Part shown: positions 1-10,100 of the stretch, one piece after another
Layout of the letters: each line of letters starts with the position of its first letter
Position numbering within the stretch: the first letter of the stretch is position 1
Assembly: GCF_026672375.1 (NCBI RefSeq)
Contig: NZ_JAPPRA010000001.1
Coordinates: 1,612,001-1,676,000 of the forward strand
Source: Caulobacter sp. SL161
GTDB taxonomy: Bacteria > Pseudomonadota > Alphaproteobacteria > Caulobacterales > Caulobacteraceae
DNA: 64,000 bases
Reading direction: 5' to 3'
The notes under the pieces: model-generated
The model's database searches: none
What the model was told of the DNA's origin: nothing
What the model saw: only the letters and a program-made list of their open reading frames with translations
Translations under genes and position numbers: made by a program

Positions 1-53
1 GCGAGCGCGCCGGGGCGACGGCGGTGGTGATCGGCGTCAGCGCCTGGCGGTAG
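1..53 (+). CDS. 3' end of an unidentified CDS
   Basis: An open frame enters from the left edge (first full codon at base 3) and stops at TAG 51-53. The visible tail reads ERAGATAVVIGVSAWR. It is too short to assign a family. Coding is inferred only from the alternating hydrophobic residues and the GC-rich codons, so this could also be noncoding sequence. Confidence 0.3.
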   Translation, partial: ERAGATAVVIGVSAWR

Positions 54-328
54 GCGGCCAGACTCGTCCGGCGATGCGCATTATCTTGGGTGTCATCCCG
101 GAAAGCCCGGAGGGCTTATCCGGGACCCAGGGGCCAAGCGCAGTGCAGTGGTCCTGGGTCCCGGCTCTCCGCTGCGCTGCGGCCGGGATGACATGCTTTA
201 AGGCGGCAAGGACGACGCACCGTCGTGAGAGTTTGCCCTCCCGTAAAGGATAGCTTGCCGCCAGGGTAAACCTGTCCCAACATCTGTTTGACCGGACGCA
301 GAGCCGGCGAACGAGGGAGACAGGCTGG
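54..328. other. Intergenic region before the acyl-CoA ligase
   Basis: No convincing gene is seen. Most of the space is taken by a long nested inverted repeat (91-193). The last 20 bases hold the purine-rich ribosome binding site (GAGGGAGA) of the ligase that starts at 329. Confidence 0.6.
91..193. repeat. Nested intergenic inverted repeat (GTCATCCCGG type)
   Basis: The outer arms TGTCATCCCGG (91-101) and CCGGGATGACA (183-193) are exact reverse complements. Inside them CCGGGACCCAGG (120-131) pairs with CCTGGGTCCCGG (153-164). The CCGGGATGACA end recurs near 21440, so this looks like a dispersed intergenic palindromic repeat family. No transposase is attached. Confidence 0.75.
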
Positions 329-1921
329 ATGTCCGACGCGATCGACTTCGACCGCATGAACACCCTGGGCGACGTGCCGCGCTATCACGCCGAGGCGCGG
401 CCCGAGGCAGTGGCCTTCAGCTTCGAGGGGCGCGAGACGACCTTCGCCCAGCTGGACCGCCACACCAATCAGGTGGCCAACGCCTTGATCGCGGCGGGCC
501 TGTCGACCGGCGACCGCATCGCCTATGTCGGCAAGAACAGCGACCACTATTTCGAGCTCCTGCTTGGCGCGGCTAAGGCTGGCGTCGTCACCACGCCCAT
601 CGGCTGGCGCCTGGCCGCGCCGGAGATCGCCTATATCGTCGGTGACAGTGAGGCCAAGCTGGTCTTTGTCGGCCGCGAGCTGATCGGCCATGTCGACGCG
701 GTCGCCGCCGAGCTGACCCATCGTCCGGTGGTGATCGCCATGGAGCCCGAGGGCGCCGACGACTATCAAACCTTCGAGGGCTGGCGCGACGCGGCCAGCG
801 ATGTCGATCCGCACAAGCCGATCCAGATCTCGGACATCGCCATCCAGCTCTATACCTCGGGCACCACGGGGCGGCCCAAGGGCGCGATGCTGACCCATCA
901 CAACCTCCTGGGCATGCGGCGCGAAGCGGCCAAGAACCCGCTGGAGTGGAACCAGTGGGGCCCCAGCGACGTCAGCCTGGTGGCCATGCCGGTGGCCCAT
1001 ATCGGCGGCACCGGCTGGGGCCTGGTGGGCCTGATCAACGGCGCCAAGGGCGTGGTCGCCCGCGAGTTCGACCCGACCAAGGTTCTGGACTTCATCGAGA
1101 AGGATCACATCTCGAAGATGTTCATGGTGCCGGCGGCGCTGCAGATCGTGGTGCGGCTGCCAAGGGCGCGCGAGGTCGACTATTCGCGCCTGACCCACAT
1201 CCTCTATGGCGCGGCGCCCATTCCGTTGGATTTGCTGCGCGAGTGCATGGAGGTGTTCGGCTGCGGCTTTGTCCAGCAGTACGGCATGACCGAGACGACC
1301 GGTACGGTGGTCTATCTGCCGCCCGAGGATCACGATCCGGCCGGCAACAAGCGCATGCGCGCCGCGGGCTTGCCCATGCCCGGCGTGGAGCTGAAGATCA
1401 TCGACGAGGCCGGCAAGAGCCTGCCGCCCAACACGGTGGGCGAGGTCGCCGTGCGGTCCAGCGCCAACATGGCCGGCTACTGGAAGCTAGACGAGGCCAC
1501 GGCCAAGACCATGGACGCCGACGGCTGGCTGCGCACCGGCGACGCGGGCTATCTGGACGAGGACGGCTATCTGTTCATCCACGACCGGGTGAAGGACATG
1601 ATCATCTCGGGCGGCGAGAACATCTATCCCGCCGAGGTCGAGAGCGCGGTCTATGGCCACCCGCACGTGGCCGAGGTGGCGGTGATCGGCGTGCCCGACG
1701 ACAAGTGGGGCGAGGCGGTCAAGGCGGTGGTCGCGCCCAAGCCCGGCGTGACGCCCGACGCCGACGACATCATCGCCTTCGCCCGCACCCGCATCGCCCA
1801 CTTCAAGGCGCCCAAGAGCGTGGACTTCATCCCGGCCCTGCCGCGGAATGCGTCGGGGAAGATCCTGCGGCGGGAGTTGCGCGCGCCGTATTGGGAGGGG
1901 CGTGAGCGGCAGGTGAACTAG
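329..1921 (+). CDS. Acyl-CoA synthetase / AMP-dependent ligase
   Basis: A 530-residue member of the ANL (adenylate-forming) superfamily. These enzymes activate a carboxylic acid with ATP to an acyl-adenylate and transfer it to CoA. The AMP-binding P-loop YTSGTTGRPKG is at about residues 175-185. The QYGMTETTG motif, the GDAGYLDEDGYL hinge region and the C-terminal PRNASGKILRREL, with the catalytic lysine at about 511, are all intact, so the enzyme should be active. There is no signal peptide, so it is cytoplasmic. The length and motifs fit long- or medium-chain fatty-acyl-CoA ligases (FadD-like), but the substrate cannot be read from the sequence. It stands alone, with repeats on both sides. 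Confidence 0.9.
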   Translation: MSDAIDFDRMNTLGDVPRYHAEARPEAVAFSFEGRETTFAQLDRHTNQVANALIAAGLSTGDRIAYVGKNSDHYFELLLGAAKAGVVTTPIGWRLAAPEIAYIVGDSEAKLVFVGRELIGHVDAVAAELTHRPVVIAMEPEGADDYQTFEGWRDAASDVDPHKPIQISDIAIQLYTSGTTGRPKGAMLTHHNLLGMRREAAKNPLEWNQWGPSDVSLVAMPVAHIGGTGWGLVGLINGAKGVVAREFDPTKVLDFIEKDHISKMFMVPAALQIVVRLPRAREVDYSRLTHILYGAAPIPLDLLRECMEVFGCGFVQQYGMTETTGTVVYLPPEDHDPAGNKRMRAAGLPMPGVELKIIDEAGKSLPPNTVGEVAVRSSANMAGYWKLDEATAKTMDADGWLRTGDAGYLDEDGYLFIHDRVKDMIISGGENIYPAEVESAVYGHPHVAEVAVIGVPDDKWGEAVKAVVAPKPGVTPDADDIIAFARTRIAHFKAPKSVDFIPALPRNASGKILRRELRAPYWEGRERQVN

Positions 1922-1922
1922 A

Positions 1923-2048
1923 GGAAATCCTCCCCCCAGCGGGGGAGGTGGCGCGAAGCGCCGGAGGGGGAAGTTGTTTGGACCTGCCTCTTCCCCCTCC
2001 GTCGTCCCTGCGGGCCGACACCTCCCCCGCTGGGGGGAGGATCATTTC
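1923..2048. repeat. Long intergenic inverted repeat (CCTCCCCC type)
   Basis: The left arm GAAATCCTCCCCCCAGCGGG (from 1923) is mirrored by CCCGCTGGGGGGAGGATCATTTC ending near 2048, with further complementary GGAGGGGGAAG / CTTCCCCCTCC blocks inside. It lies between two convergent genes and could end transcription in both directions. The same family recurs at 26934-27050. Confidence 0.75.
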
Positions 2049-2970
2049 ACTCCACAAACGCCTCGACGCTCTCCCGATCCCCGACCAGGAACGCATCGGC
2101 CACCAGCGCCAATGGGCGAACGTCCACCTCCGAACGCCCCTCGGCGATCAGGGTCGCGAAGCGGTCGTAGAGGCCGGGATACTCGCGATCCTCGCCGACC
2201 TCGACGGCCGCCCCGTTGATCGTCAGCTCGGCCCCGCCCAGCGACAGCTTCAGCACGCCGTCGTCGGTCCAGGCGGTGATGTCCCAGGTTTGCGGACCGG
2301 TCTGCAGGAAATCGAGATCGGCGGTGATCGGCACGCCGCTCAGGGTGGTCATGTCGACATGGCCGGCGATCGGCGCCTGGACGTTCCCGGGCACCTGCAG
2401 CGTCGCGCCGGTGACGAACACCTCTTCGGGCATGATCTCGGTCAGGATCGACAGGGCGTTGATGGCCGGATCGAAGACGCCCATGCCGCCGGCCTGCCAG
2501 ATCCAGGCCTGCCCCGGATGCCAGCGGCGGACGTCCTCGCGCCATTCGATGGCCAGCTTCTGGAGTTTGCGTTCCGCCAGCCAGGCCTTGGCCTTGGGAA
2601 CCCCAGCGGCGAAGCGCGAATGCCAGCTGGTGAACAGGACGACGCCCTGGTCGCGCGCCACGGCGGCCAGTTCGTTGACCTCGCCCACCGTCACGCCCGG
2701 CGGCTTCTCGAGAAACACGTGCTTGCCTGCGCGCAGGGCCGTCAGCGCCGTCTCGCGCCGCACCTGCGGCGGGGTGCACAGCGCCACCGCGTCGATCGCC
2801 GGGCCTTGGGCCAGAAGCTCATCAAGGTCGTGAAAGACCGGAAGATCGCCATGAGCCGGACGGCCGTGGCTGGCGGCCGCGACGAGGCTAAAGCGCGGAT
2901 CCCCGGCGAGGGCGGGAAGATGCTGGTCATGGGCGATCTTGCCCAGGCCCACGAGGCCAATGCGGATCAC
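2047..2970 (-). CDS. Gfo/Idh/MocA oxidoreductase, D-galactose 1-dehydrogenase-like
   Basis: A 307-residue NAD(P)-dependent sugar dehydrogenase. The Rossmann fold opens at residue 1 with IRIGLVGLGKIAHDQHLPAL, and the family's EKP motif (HVFLEKPPG, lysine about 89) is present. From memory the N-terminus is close to the D-galactose 1-dehydrogenases of rhizobia and Azospirillum, which oxidise galactose to galactonolactone; that substrate is an inference. The start is GTG, chosen because GGGGAGA lies 8 bases upstream. It follows the GH3 beta-glucosidase on the same strand, but a terminator (3048-3082) separates them, so it probably has its own promoter. Confidence 0.85.
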   Translation of the reverse strand: MIRIGLVGLGKIAHDQHLPALAGDPRFSLVAAASHGRPAHGDLPVFHDLDELLAQGPAIDAVALCTPPQVRRETALTALRAGKHVFLEKPPGVTVGEVNELAAVARDQGVVLFTSWHSRFAAGVPKAKAWLAERKLQKLAIEWREDVRRWHPGQAWIWQAGGMGVFDPAINALSILTEIMPEEVFVTGATLQVPGNVQAPIAGHVDMTTLSGVPITADLDFLQTGPQTWDITAWTDDGVLKLSLGGAELTINGAAVEVGEDREYPGLYDRFATLIAEGRSEVDVRPLALVADAFLVGDRESVEAFVE

Positions 2971-3047
2971 GCTGCTTGTCTCCCCTTCGCCGCGATAGGG
3001 CGGTGGCCCTAATTATGCGATGAATGGCGCGAGGCAAACCGACGGTC

Positions 3048-3082
3048 AAAAAAGGGAGCGTCGCGGGTGGCGACGCTCCTTT
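3048..3082 (-). terminator. Rho-independent terminator of the GH3 gene
   Basis: A ten-base-pair GC-rich stem, GGAGCGTCGC (3055-3064) with GCGACGCTCC (3070-3079), has a 5-base loop. On the minus strand it is followed by a run of U (the AAAAAA at 3048-3053). It lies 56 bases past the stop of the beta-glucosidase. Confidence 0.85.
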
Positions 3083-3138
3083 AGGGGGAAGAGACGCAGG
3101 GAACGGCGGGAGGCGTGCAGCCGCCTACCGGACGCTCA

Positions 3139-5430
3139 CTACTTCGCCGCCGGGGAAACCGGCAGGCTCCGAGCCGCCAGTGTGACCTGGGCGGTGGAGG
3201 TGATAGCCCGGGACGAAGCGCCCAGGGCGATGTCGTACTGGCCGGCCGCGATCGACCAGCCGTGCGCCTTGCTGTCCCAGACGGCCAGCAGGCGCGGATC
3301 GACCGTGACGGTCACGCGCTGGCTGGCGCCGGGGGCGAGGGAAACCTTCTGGAAGCCGGCCAGGCGCTTGGGCGCCTCCCAGCCACCGGCCTTGGGGCCG
3401 ACATAGACCTGCGGCACGTCCTTGCCGGGACGCTGGCCGACGTTCTTGACGTCGAAGCTGACCGTGACCTTGTCGCCGGCGGCGCTGGCCGTGAGGTTCG
3501 AATAGGCGAACTGGGTGTAGGACAGGCCGTGCCCGAAGGCGAACAGCGGCTCGATCTTCTTCAGGTCGTACCACTTGTAGCCGACGGCGGCGCCTTCCAG
3601 CGTGTAGTCGACGTCGAACATCTCGCCGTCGGGCTTCCCCAGACCGTCCAGCTTGGGACGGGGCAGTTCGGCGACGCTCTTGGGGAAGGTCACCGGCAGG
3701 CGGCCCGAGGCGTCGACCTCACCGGTCAGCACGCGGGCGATGGCCTCGCCGCCGGCCGTGCCGGGGAACCAGGCCTCGACCACGGCCCCGACCTTGTCGA
3801 GCCACGGCATCAGGACCGGGCCGCCGGTCAGCAGCACCACGACGGTCTTCTTGTTGGCCGAGGCCACGGCGTCGATCGTCGCGTCCTGGTTCTTGGGCAG
3901 GTTCAGGGTCTCGACGTCGACGGACTCGGTGGTCCACTGGTCGGCGAAGACCAGGGCAAGATCACTGGCCGCAGCCAGCTTGGCGGCGCGGGCCGGATCG
4001 GTCCCGTCGTCATAGACGACCTTGGCGCCGGGATAGCGGGCGGCGATCGCCTTCAGCGGCGACGAGGGATAGTAGATCACCGGGCCCGGCCAGGTCTTGG
4101 GTTCCAGGCCCTGCACGGCGCGGCCGCCGACGGGATAGACCTGCGAGGAGCCGCCGCCCGACAGCACGCCCACATCGGCGTAGGCGCCGATCACGGCGAT
4201 GGTCTTGGCGGTCTTGGCCAGGGGCAGCAGGCCGCCGTCGTTCTTCAGGAGGACGATGCCCTCCTCGGCGTCGGCCTGGGTGATCTTGGCGTGGGCGGCC
4301 AGGGTCTCGGCCGGCAGGGCCATCGGCGCGCCCGTCAGCGGATGATCGACCACGCCGCTGGCGAACATCGCGCGCAGGACGCGGCGGGCCATGTCGTCGA
4401 TGCGGGCCTGGCTGACGGCGCCCGAGGCGAGATCGGCTTTCAGCGGGGCGGCGAAGAAGGGCTGCTTGTCGAAGGCGTCGCCCGCCGACTCCTGGTCAAG
4501 GCCGGCGTTGGCCGCCTTGGCCGACGAGTGGGCTGCGCCCCAGTCGGACATGACATAGCCCTTGTAGCCCCAGTCCTTCTTCAGGACCGTGTTGAGCAGC
4601 CAGTCGCTCTCGCAGGCATAGACCGAATTGACGCGGTTATAGGCGCACATCACCGAGTGCGGGTCGGACTGCTCGATCGCGAACTGGAACGCCAGCAGGT
4701 CGGACATCCGCGCGGCGGTGTCGTCGATGTTGGAACTGACCACGAAGCGCCCGGTCTCCTGGGCGTTCAGCGCATAGTGCTTGATGGTCGAGATGATGTT
4801 GTTGGACTGGATGCCCCGGATCTGCGCGGCGACCATGACGCCGGCCAGCAGGGGGTCTTCGCCGCCATATTCGAAGTTGCGGCCGTTGCGCGGCTCGCGG
4901 ACCAGGTTCACGCCGCCGGCGAGTTGCACGTTGAAGCCGGAGTCGCGGGCTTCCTTGCCGATCATCGCGCCGCCCTTGAAGGCCAGCTCGGGGTTCCAGG
5001 TCGCGGTGGTGGCCATGCCCGAGGGCAGGGCGGTGCGCTCACGGAATTCCTTGGCGCTGCCCTGGGTGGCCACGCCGACGCCGGCGTCGGTCTGGAACTG
5101 GGCCGGAATGCCCAGGCGCGGCACGCCCGCGACATAGCCCGCCGAGCCCGGCAGGGACTCAGGGATGCGGGTGTACTTCGGCTTCATGTCGGCGCCGAAG
5201 TAGCCGAAGATCAGCGTGAACTTCTCATCGTTGGTCATGGCCTTGAGCACGAGGTCCGCGCGCTTGTCGGCGTCCAGGCTCTTGTCCATCCACGGATGCG
5301 CAGGCGCGGCGGCCGGCTTTCCGGCGTTGGCTAGGGCGGCCTCGGCCAGGGCGGGGACGACGCTCAGCGCCGAGGCCGAGGCGCTGATCAGCAGGGCCAG
5401 CGAGAGGCTCCGCAAGGTCGTCGAAATCAT
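3139..5430 (-). CDS. Glycoside hydrolase family 3 beta-glucosidase
   Basis: A 763-residue exported GH3 enzyme that should release terminal beta-linked glucose (or xylose) from plant oligosaccharides in the periplasm. A signal peptide covers residues 1 to about 30 (hydrophobic core LALLISASASAL, cut near ALAEA). The GH3 N-terminal barrel follows, with nucleophile Asp296 in MSDWGA, then the GH3 C-terminal alpha/beta domain and a fibronectin-III-like domain from about 670. This is the BglX layout at normal length. GGAGG sits 4-5 bases before the ATG. It lies 63 bases after the LacI-family gene on the same strand, so the two are probably co-transcribed and sugar-regulated. Confidence 0.93.
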   Translation of the reverse strand: MISTTLRSLSLALLISASASALSVVPALAEAALANAGKPAAAPAHPWMDKSLDADKRADLVLKAMTNDEKFTLIFGYFGADMKPKYTRIPESLPGSAGYVAGVPRLGIPAQFQTDAGVGVATQGSAKEFRERTALPSGMATTATWNPELAFKGGAMIGKEARDSGFNVQLAGGVNLVREPRNGRNFEYGGEDPLLAGVMVAAQIRGIQSNNIISTIKHYALNAQETGRFVVSSNIDDTAARMSDLLAFQFAIEQSDPHSVMCAYNRVNSVYACESDWLLNTVLKKDWGYKGYVMSDWGAAHSSAKAANAGLDQESAGDAFDKQPFFAAPLKADLASGAVSQARIDDMARRVLRAMFASGVVDHPLTGAPMALPAETLAAHAKITQADAEEGIVLLKNDGGLLPLAKTAKTIAVIGAYADVGVLSGGGSSQVYPVGGRAVQGLEPKTWPGPVIYYPSSPLKAIAARYPGAKVVYDDGTDPARAAKLAAASDLALVFADQWTTESVDVETLNLPKNQDATIDAVASANKKTVVVLLTGGPVLMPWLDKVGAVVEAWFPGTAGGEAIARVLTGEVDASGRLPVTFPKSVAELPRPKLDGLGKPDGEMFDVDYTLEGAAVGYKWYDLKKIEPLFAFGHGLSYTQFAYSNLTASAAGDKVTVSFDVKNVGQRPGKDVPQVYVGPKAGGWEAPKRLAGFQKVSLAPGASQRVTVTVDPRLLAVWDSKAHGWSIAAGQYDIALGASSRAITSTAQVTLAARSLPVSPAAK

Positions 5431-5493
5431 GTTTCCTCCGTGGTGTTCTTCTTAGAGGCCCCGCGCGGCGTTCGGGCCGCGGCGGGGCGGGGA

Positions 5494-6537
5494 TCAGGTC
5501 TTGCGCCGGGGCGGCGCGTCGGTCCGGACCGGACCGGTGGACTCGCGCACCACCAGACTGTGCTGCGCGAGGAAGGGGGTGTTGGTCTTGCCCGCGCCCT
5601 CATTGGCGTTCCACGCCGCGAAGGTCTGCATGGCGCGCAGAGCCATCTGGTCGAAGGGCTGGCGGATGGTGGTCAGGCTGGGCCAGATCACCCCGGCGAT
5701 CGGCGCGTCGTCGAAGCCGACCACCGACAGGTCGTCGGGGATGCGCAGGCCGCGTCGCTGGGCTTCCATGCAGGTCGCCGCCGCCATGTCGTCATTGGCC
5801 GCGAAGATCGACGTCGGCGGGTTGTCGATGTCCAGCAGCGCCTTGGCCGCTTCGAGCCCGGTCTTGAAGGTGAACTCGCCCTGCACGATCAGCTCGGGCG
5901 CGGGGCGGGGCAGGCCGCGCGCGGCATAGGCCTCGAAGAAGCCGTTGCGACGGTGGGTGCTGGCGGCGTGGTCCGGGTGGCCGGCGATGTGGCCGATCCG
6001 GGTATGGCCCAGCGAGAACAGGTGCTCGACGACCTCGCGCGCGGCGGCGCGGTCGTCCATGCCGATGGCGGGAAACTGCGGGTCGGGCGTCGTCGGCGTG
6101 ATCAGCACGCAGCGTACGTCCAGCTCGCGCATCAGCTCCTTCATCGGCCCGAAATCGCACTCCGGCGGCAGCAGGATCATCTCGCGGATGCCGCCGTCGC
6201 GGACGAAGGCGCGGACGCGGTCCTGCCAGCCGGGGATCGGACCTTCGGACAGGTCGACCGACAGGTGGCGGCCGGTCTCGACACAGGCCACCAGGAGGGC
6301 GTGATGGACGCGCGTGTGGTAGCCGCCCGACGGATCGCCCATCAGCACGCCGACCGATCCGGAGCCTTGTGAGCGCAGGCTGCGCGCCACCGCGCTGGGC
6401 TGGTAGCCGAGGTCCTGCATGGCCGTGCGGACGCGATCGCGCGTCTTGGCGCTGACGCTCTCATGATCGTTGAGAACGCGCGAAACGGTCTTGGGCGAGA
6501 CGCCCGCCCGCTCGGCCACGTCATTGATCGTCGTCAT
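5494..6537 (-). CDS. LacI-family transcriptional regulator
   Basis: A 347-residue sugar-responsive regulator. The N-terminal helix-turn-helix (TINDVAERAGVSPKTVSRVLN) and hinge (YQPSAVARSLR) are followed by a periplasmic-binding-protein-like effector domain. I start it at 6537 rather than at the upstream ATG at 6603, because the HTH begins one residue after this methionine and GGGGA precedes it. It is upstream of the GH3 beta-glucosidase and divergent from the TBDR at 7188. The spacer between it and that TBDR has two LacI-type palindromes (6867-6880, 6940-6957). The likely role, inferred, is repression of receptor and glucosidase until an oligosaccharide is present. Confidence 0.92.
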   Translation of the reverse strand: MTTINDVAERAGVSPKTVSRVLNDHESVSAKTRDRVRTAMQDLGYQPSAVARSLRSQGSGSVGVLMGDPSGGYHTRVHHALLVACVETGRHLSVDLSEGPIPGWQDRVRAFVRDGGIREMILLPPECDFGPMKELMRELDVRCVLITPTTPDPQFPAIGMDDRAAAREVVEHLFSLGHTRIGHIAGHPDHAASTHRRNGFFEAYAARGLPRPAPELIVQGEFTFKTGLEAAKALLDIDNPPTSIFAANDDMAAATCMEAQRRGLRIPDDLSVVGFDDAPIAGVIWPSLTTIRQPFDQMALRAMQTFAAWNANEGAGKTNTPFLAQHSLVVRESTGPVRTDAPPRRKT

Positions 6538-6866
6538 AGGTCCCCGTGCCCGCTCGCCGCCTGTTTGAAGGCGCGCACCCCACCAGCGAAAGGCGGCGCG
6601 CACAAGGCGGCGAAGGCCTCAAGCCATAGTCCATGTTGTCCACCGTGTCATGTCTTGAGGACAAAAGCAGGTCAAAAATGATGATAAGTGGGACAAATTG
6701 CAGGACATCTATGGGGCCGCCAAGGGCGCTGGGGTGGCTCGGCGGAGCGTCGCGAGCGCAGTTTGACGGGGTGCGCTGATCCGTCGTTTCTGGCCATTTA
6801 GCGCCTACTAGCGTCATATAAAAAGTCTAATAAATACAGTGTTCGATCTTGGCTTCGCTCTATTAG

Positions 6867-6880
6867 TGGTAGCGTTATCA
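6867..6880. promoter_or_regulatory. Candidate LacI-type operator (TGGTAGCG type)
   Basis: TGGTAGCGTTATCA is a 14-base imperfect palindrome with a central CG; 10 of 14 positions are symmetric. From memory it resembles the TGGTAGCGCTAACA-like motif of Caulobacter sugar genes. It lies in the LacI/TBDR spacer. Confidence 0.5.
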
Positions 6881-6939
6881 TCGCTTACAGGGAAGGTCGT
6901 TGTGGGGGGGTAGCGCGTCGGAAGTTGTCGCTGACGCAA

Positions 6940-6957
6940 AATGACAACGTTGACATT
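6940..6957. promoter_or_regulatory. Candidate LacI-type operator (CAACGTTG core)
   Basis: AATGACAACGTTGACATT is an 18-base palindrome with only one mismatched pair (positions 5 and 14), centred on CG as LacI-family sites are. It lies about 240 bases upstream of the TBDR start. It is the best candidate site for the adjacent LacI protein. Confidence 0.65.
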
Positions 6958-7187
6958 CTTGTTGACTTGGTTGGGACATTTCCGGATTGTGCCAGCGTTC
7001 GGTGAAGGCGCGGGGCTGGAATCGGACGTCCGGGCGCCGGGGCCGCCGAGGGATTTGGACAGTCGCAGGACATGCGGCTGGGCAAACCAGAAAACGCCTC
7101 GCCGGGTCTCGTCAGCCGTCAACAGAGCGGCGGCCCGAGGCGCGGTCGAGCGGCCAATAAAAACGATCTACTCTGGGGAGCGAGCAA

Positions 7188-10100
7188 TTGTCACAGGAAG
7201 CAAGGAAATCCGTGCTCAAGCGCGGACTGACGCTGGCGCTGGTCGCCGGCGCGTCGCAGTTGGCCCTGGCCAGCGGGGCCTTCGCCCAGCAAGCCGCCGA
7301 CAACACGCAGGTCGAGGAGGTCGTCGTCACCGGCGTCCGCGGCTCGCAACTGAAATCGGTTGATCTCAAGCGCAAGGAAGCCGCGATCGTCGACGCGATC
7401 TCGGCCGAAGACATCGGCAAGCTGCCCGACGTCACCATCGCCGACTCGCTGCAGCGCATCTCGGGCGTGCAGATCCAGCGTAACGCCGGTGAAGGCGCGA
7501 CGGTCAACATCCGCGGCCTGGCCCAGGTCATCACCTTGCTGAACGGCGAACAGTACCTCAGCGCCGGCAACATGGGCTCGGCCCAGCCGAACCTGCTGGA
7601 CGTGCCCTCGCAGCTGATGAACCAGGTGCTGGTCTACAAGTCGACCAACCCGCGCAACGCCCTGTCGGGCATCTCGGGCACCCTGGACCTGAAGACCCGC
7701 CGCCCGTTCGACTTCAAGAACGGCCTGACCATGACGGGCGCGGCCGAAGCCCAGCGCGGCGAGCGCACCAAGGAAGACGATTACCTGCTGAACGGCGTCC
7801 TCAACTGGCGCAACGACCGCGTCGGCCTGATGCTGTCGGCCGCCGGCAGCAAGGCCAATCTCGGCAACAACTCCTCGGGCGTCGTCGGCCTGTCGGGCAA
7901 CAACGACTGGGGCGGTTCGGCCGCCACCAACTTCGTCTCGCCGCACGGCTTCGAAAGCTTCAACCGCGTGGTCGAGCGCAAGCGTCTGGGCGTCAACGCC
8001 TCGTTCCAGGCTGACCTGGGCGAAGGCTTCACCCTGATCGCCGAAGGCTTCTACGCCAAGCTCGACGAGTACAATCGCGGCGCCGGCATCAACATCTCCA
8101 ACCGCTGGGACGGCGGCGCGTTCGGCAACTGGACCAAGCCGACGGTTTCGCAGAACACCGGCGTCAACAGCCCGGCCAACGGCCGTCCGTGGGCCGCCGT
8201 CGACGAGTACGATATCGACGCCTGGTGGGTGAACTCGTTCTCGGTCAACCGCACGACCAAGTCGGAGTCGAAGAACTACAACCTCGAACTGAAGTACGAC
8301 AACGGCGGTCCGTTCACCTCGGAAGTCCGCGCCATCCGCGCCAGCGGCGACCGTCTCAGCATGAACGGCCAGGCCCAGGGCGACCTGTCCAACTGGCAGT
8401 ATGGTCCGAACCGCTTCACCCTGTTCCGGGACGCTAACGATCGCACGCGCGGTCCGTTCTATCCGAAGTCGATCTGCGACCAGTATCCGGCCGCTCAGCG
8501 CAGCAACGCCGTCGTCGGCAGCGCCGGTGGCTGCTACCTGAACCCGAACCCGCAAGGCTACGGCCAGAACCCGCAGCTGCACTACAACATCAGCGGCGAT
8601 CACCCGGTGTGGAGCGGCTTCGACCGTCCGATCACCGGCGGCTTGGGTGCGGGCAAGTCGCTCAAGGACTACATGGCCAACAAGGACAGCTACGCGATCG
8701 GTGCGTTCTCGTCCGAAGGCAATAACGAAGTCAGCTCGGACATGAACGTGTTCCGCGCTGAAGGCCACTACCGCTTCGACGACAAGTTCCTGGGCTTCAT
8801 CACCAAGATCGACGCCGGCGTTCGCCAGAGCGACCGTTCGGTCAGCGTCGAGCAATTCCACCTGTTCTCGGGCTTCTACGGCGGCGTTCCCGGCGCCGTG
8901 CAGGCCAACGGCTCGGCCATCCCGGCCGGCGGCTGCGAGGCCCAGTGGAAGGCCATCGACGTCGTCATGAGCCAGAACCAGTGCCAGGCCGGCGAGTTCG
9001 TGCCCGATCCGATCACCGGCAAGCCGGTGTTCCAGGGCTATACCGTCAACCGTCCGACCAAGCTGACCACCTACAACAACACCATCTGGGTCGATGACCT
9101 GGGCGGCGTCACCTCGGGCATTCCGGGCTTCTGGGCCATCGATCCGCGTGACTTCGACGACGCGGAAGCCTTCCACAAGAAGGTCTTCGGCGGCGCCATC
9201 CGCGTCACCGTCCCGGGCCAGACCTATGACGTGACGATGAAGGAGCAGAGCGCCTACGGCGCGGCCAACTTCGAGATCGGTAACCTGCACGGCGACTTCG
9301 GCCTGCGCGTGATCCAGACCGAGCTCAATGTGAAGCAGAACCTCACCGGCGACACCCGCAACTACGGCGACACGAACGCCGACGCGGGCGACTCGGTCAG
9401 CAAGCGCAAGTACACCGACTGGCTGCCGTCGCTGAACGCGGTCTACGACTTCAACGACAACTGGAAGTTCCGCTTCGCCTACGCCAAGACCATGCAACCG
9501 CTGGATCTGGGCAACTATGGCGGTGGTCTGTCGATCTTCACGGCCGACTGCGGCGCGGCCCTGCCGAACGTTCGCTGCGTCACCGGCGCGGCCGCCTCGG
9601 GCAACCCGAACCTGGATCCGTGGCGGGCCTCCAACTTCGATGGCGCCATCGAATACTACTTCGGTCGCGCCTCGATGCTGAACATCTCGGCCTTCCAGCT
9701 GAAGATCGACAGCTTCGTGACCGGCGGCACCACCACGGGCCGCTTCCCCGACCAGGACGGCGTCATCCGCCGCACCGTCAATGTCAGCCTGCCCGTCCAG
9801 GGCGACGGCGGTTCGGTGAAGGGCCTGGAAGTCGGCGCCAAGGTCGCCTTCAGCGACATCCTGCCCGACATGGGCGTGATCTCGAACTTCGGTGTGGACA
9901 GCAACTACACCTACTCGCCCAGCCACGAGAGCCGTCTGGACCTCGAAGGCAATGAGATCCCGTTCTTCGACAACTCCAAGCACCAGTTCAACCTGGTGGG
10001 TTGGTACCAGGACGACAAGCTGCAGGCCCGCGTGGCCTACAACTACCGGACCGACCGTCTGTCGGGCACGATGGGCGGCGGCGGCAACGCGGTCATCCCG

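Larger units (their letters stand above)
6538..7187. other. Divergent regulatory region between LacI regulator and TBDR
   Basis: 650 bases with no supported gene. The region is AT-richer than its surroundings around 6810-6960 and contains two LacI-type operators, listed separately. TTGTCC (from about 6636) is mirrored by GGACAA near 6660. The receptor's ribosome binding site GGGGAG is at 7175-7180. Confidence 0.6.

Noticed and set aside
3115..5334. 739-codon plus-strand frame opposite the GH3 gene
   Set aside because: Shadow of the beta-glucosidase; no recognisable domain, and the GH3 protein has all its motifs.
7191..9983. Very long minus-strand open frame (930 codons) opposite the TBDR
   Set aside because: It mirrors the codon pattern of the receptor on the other strand, has Val/Arg/His/Gly-rich composition and no domain. 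It is a GC-rich shadow.
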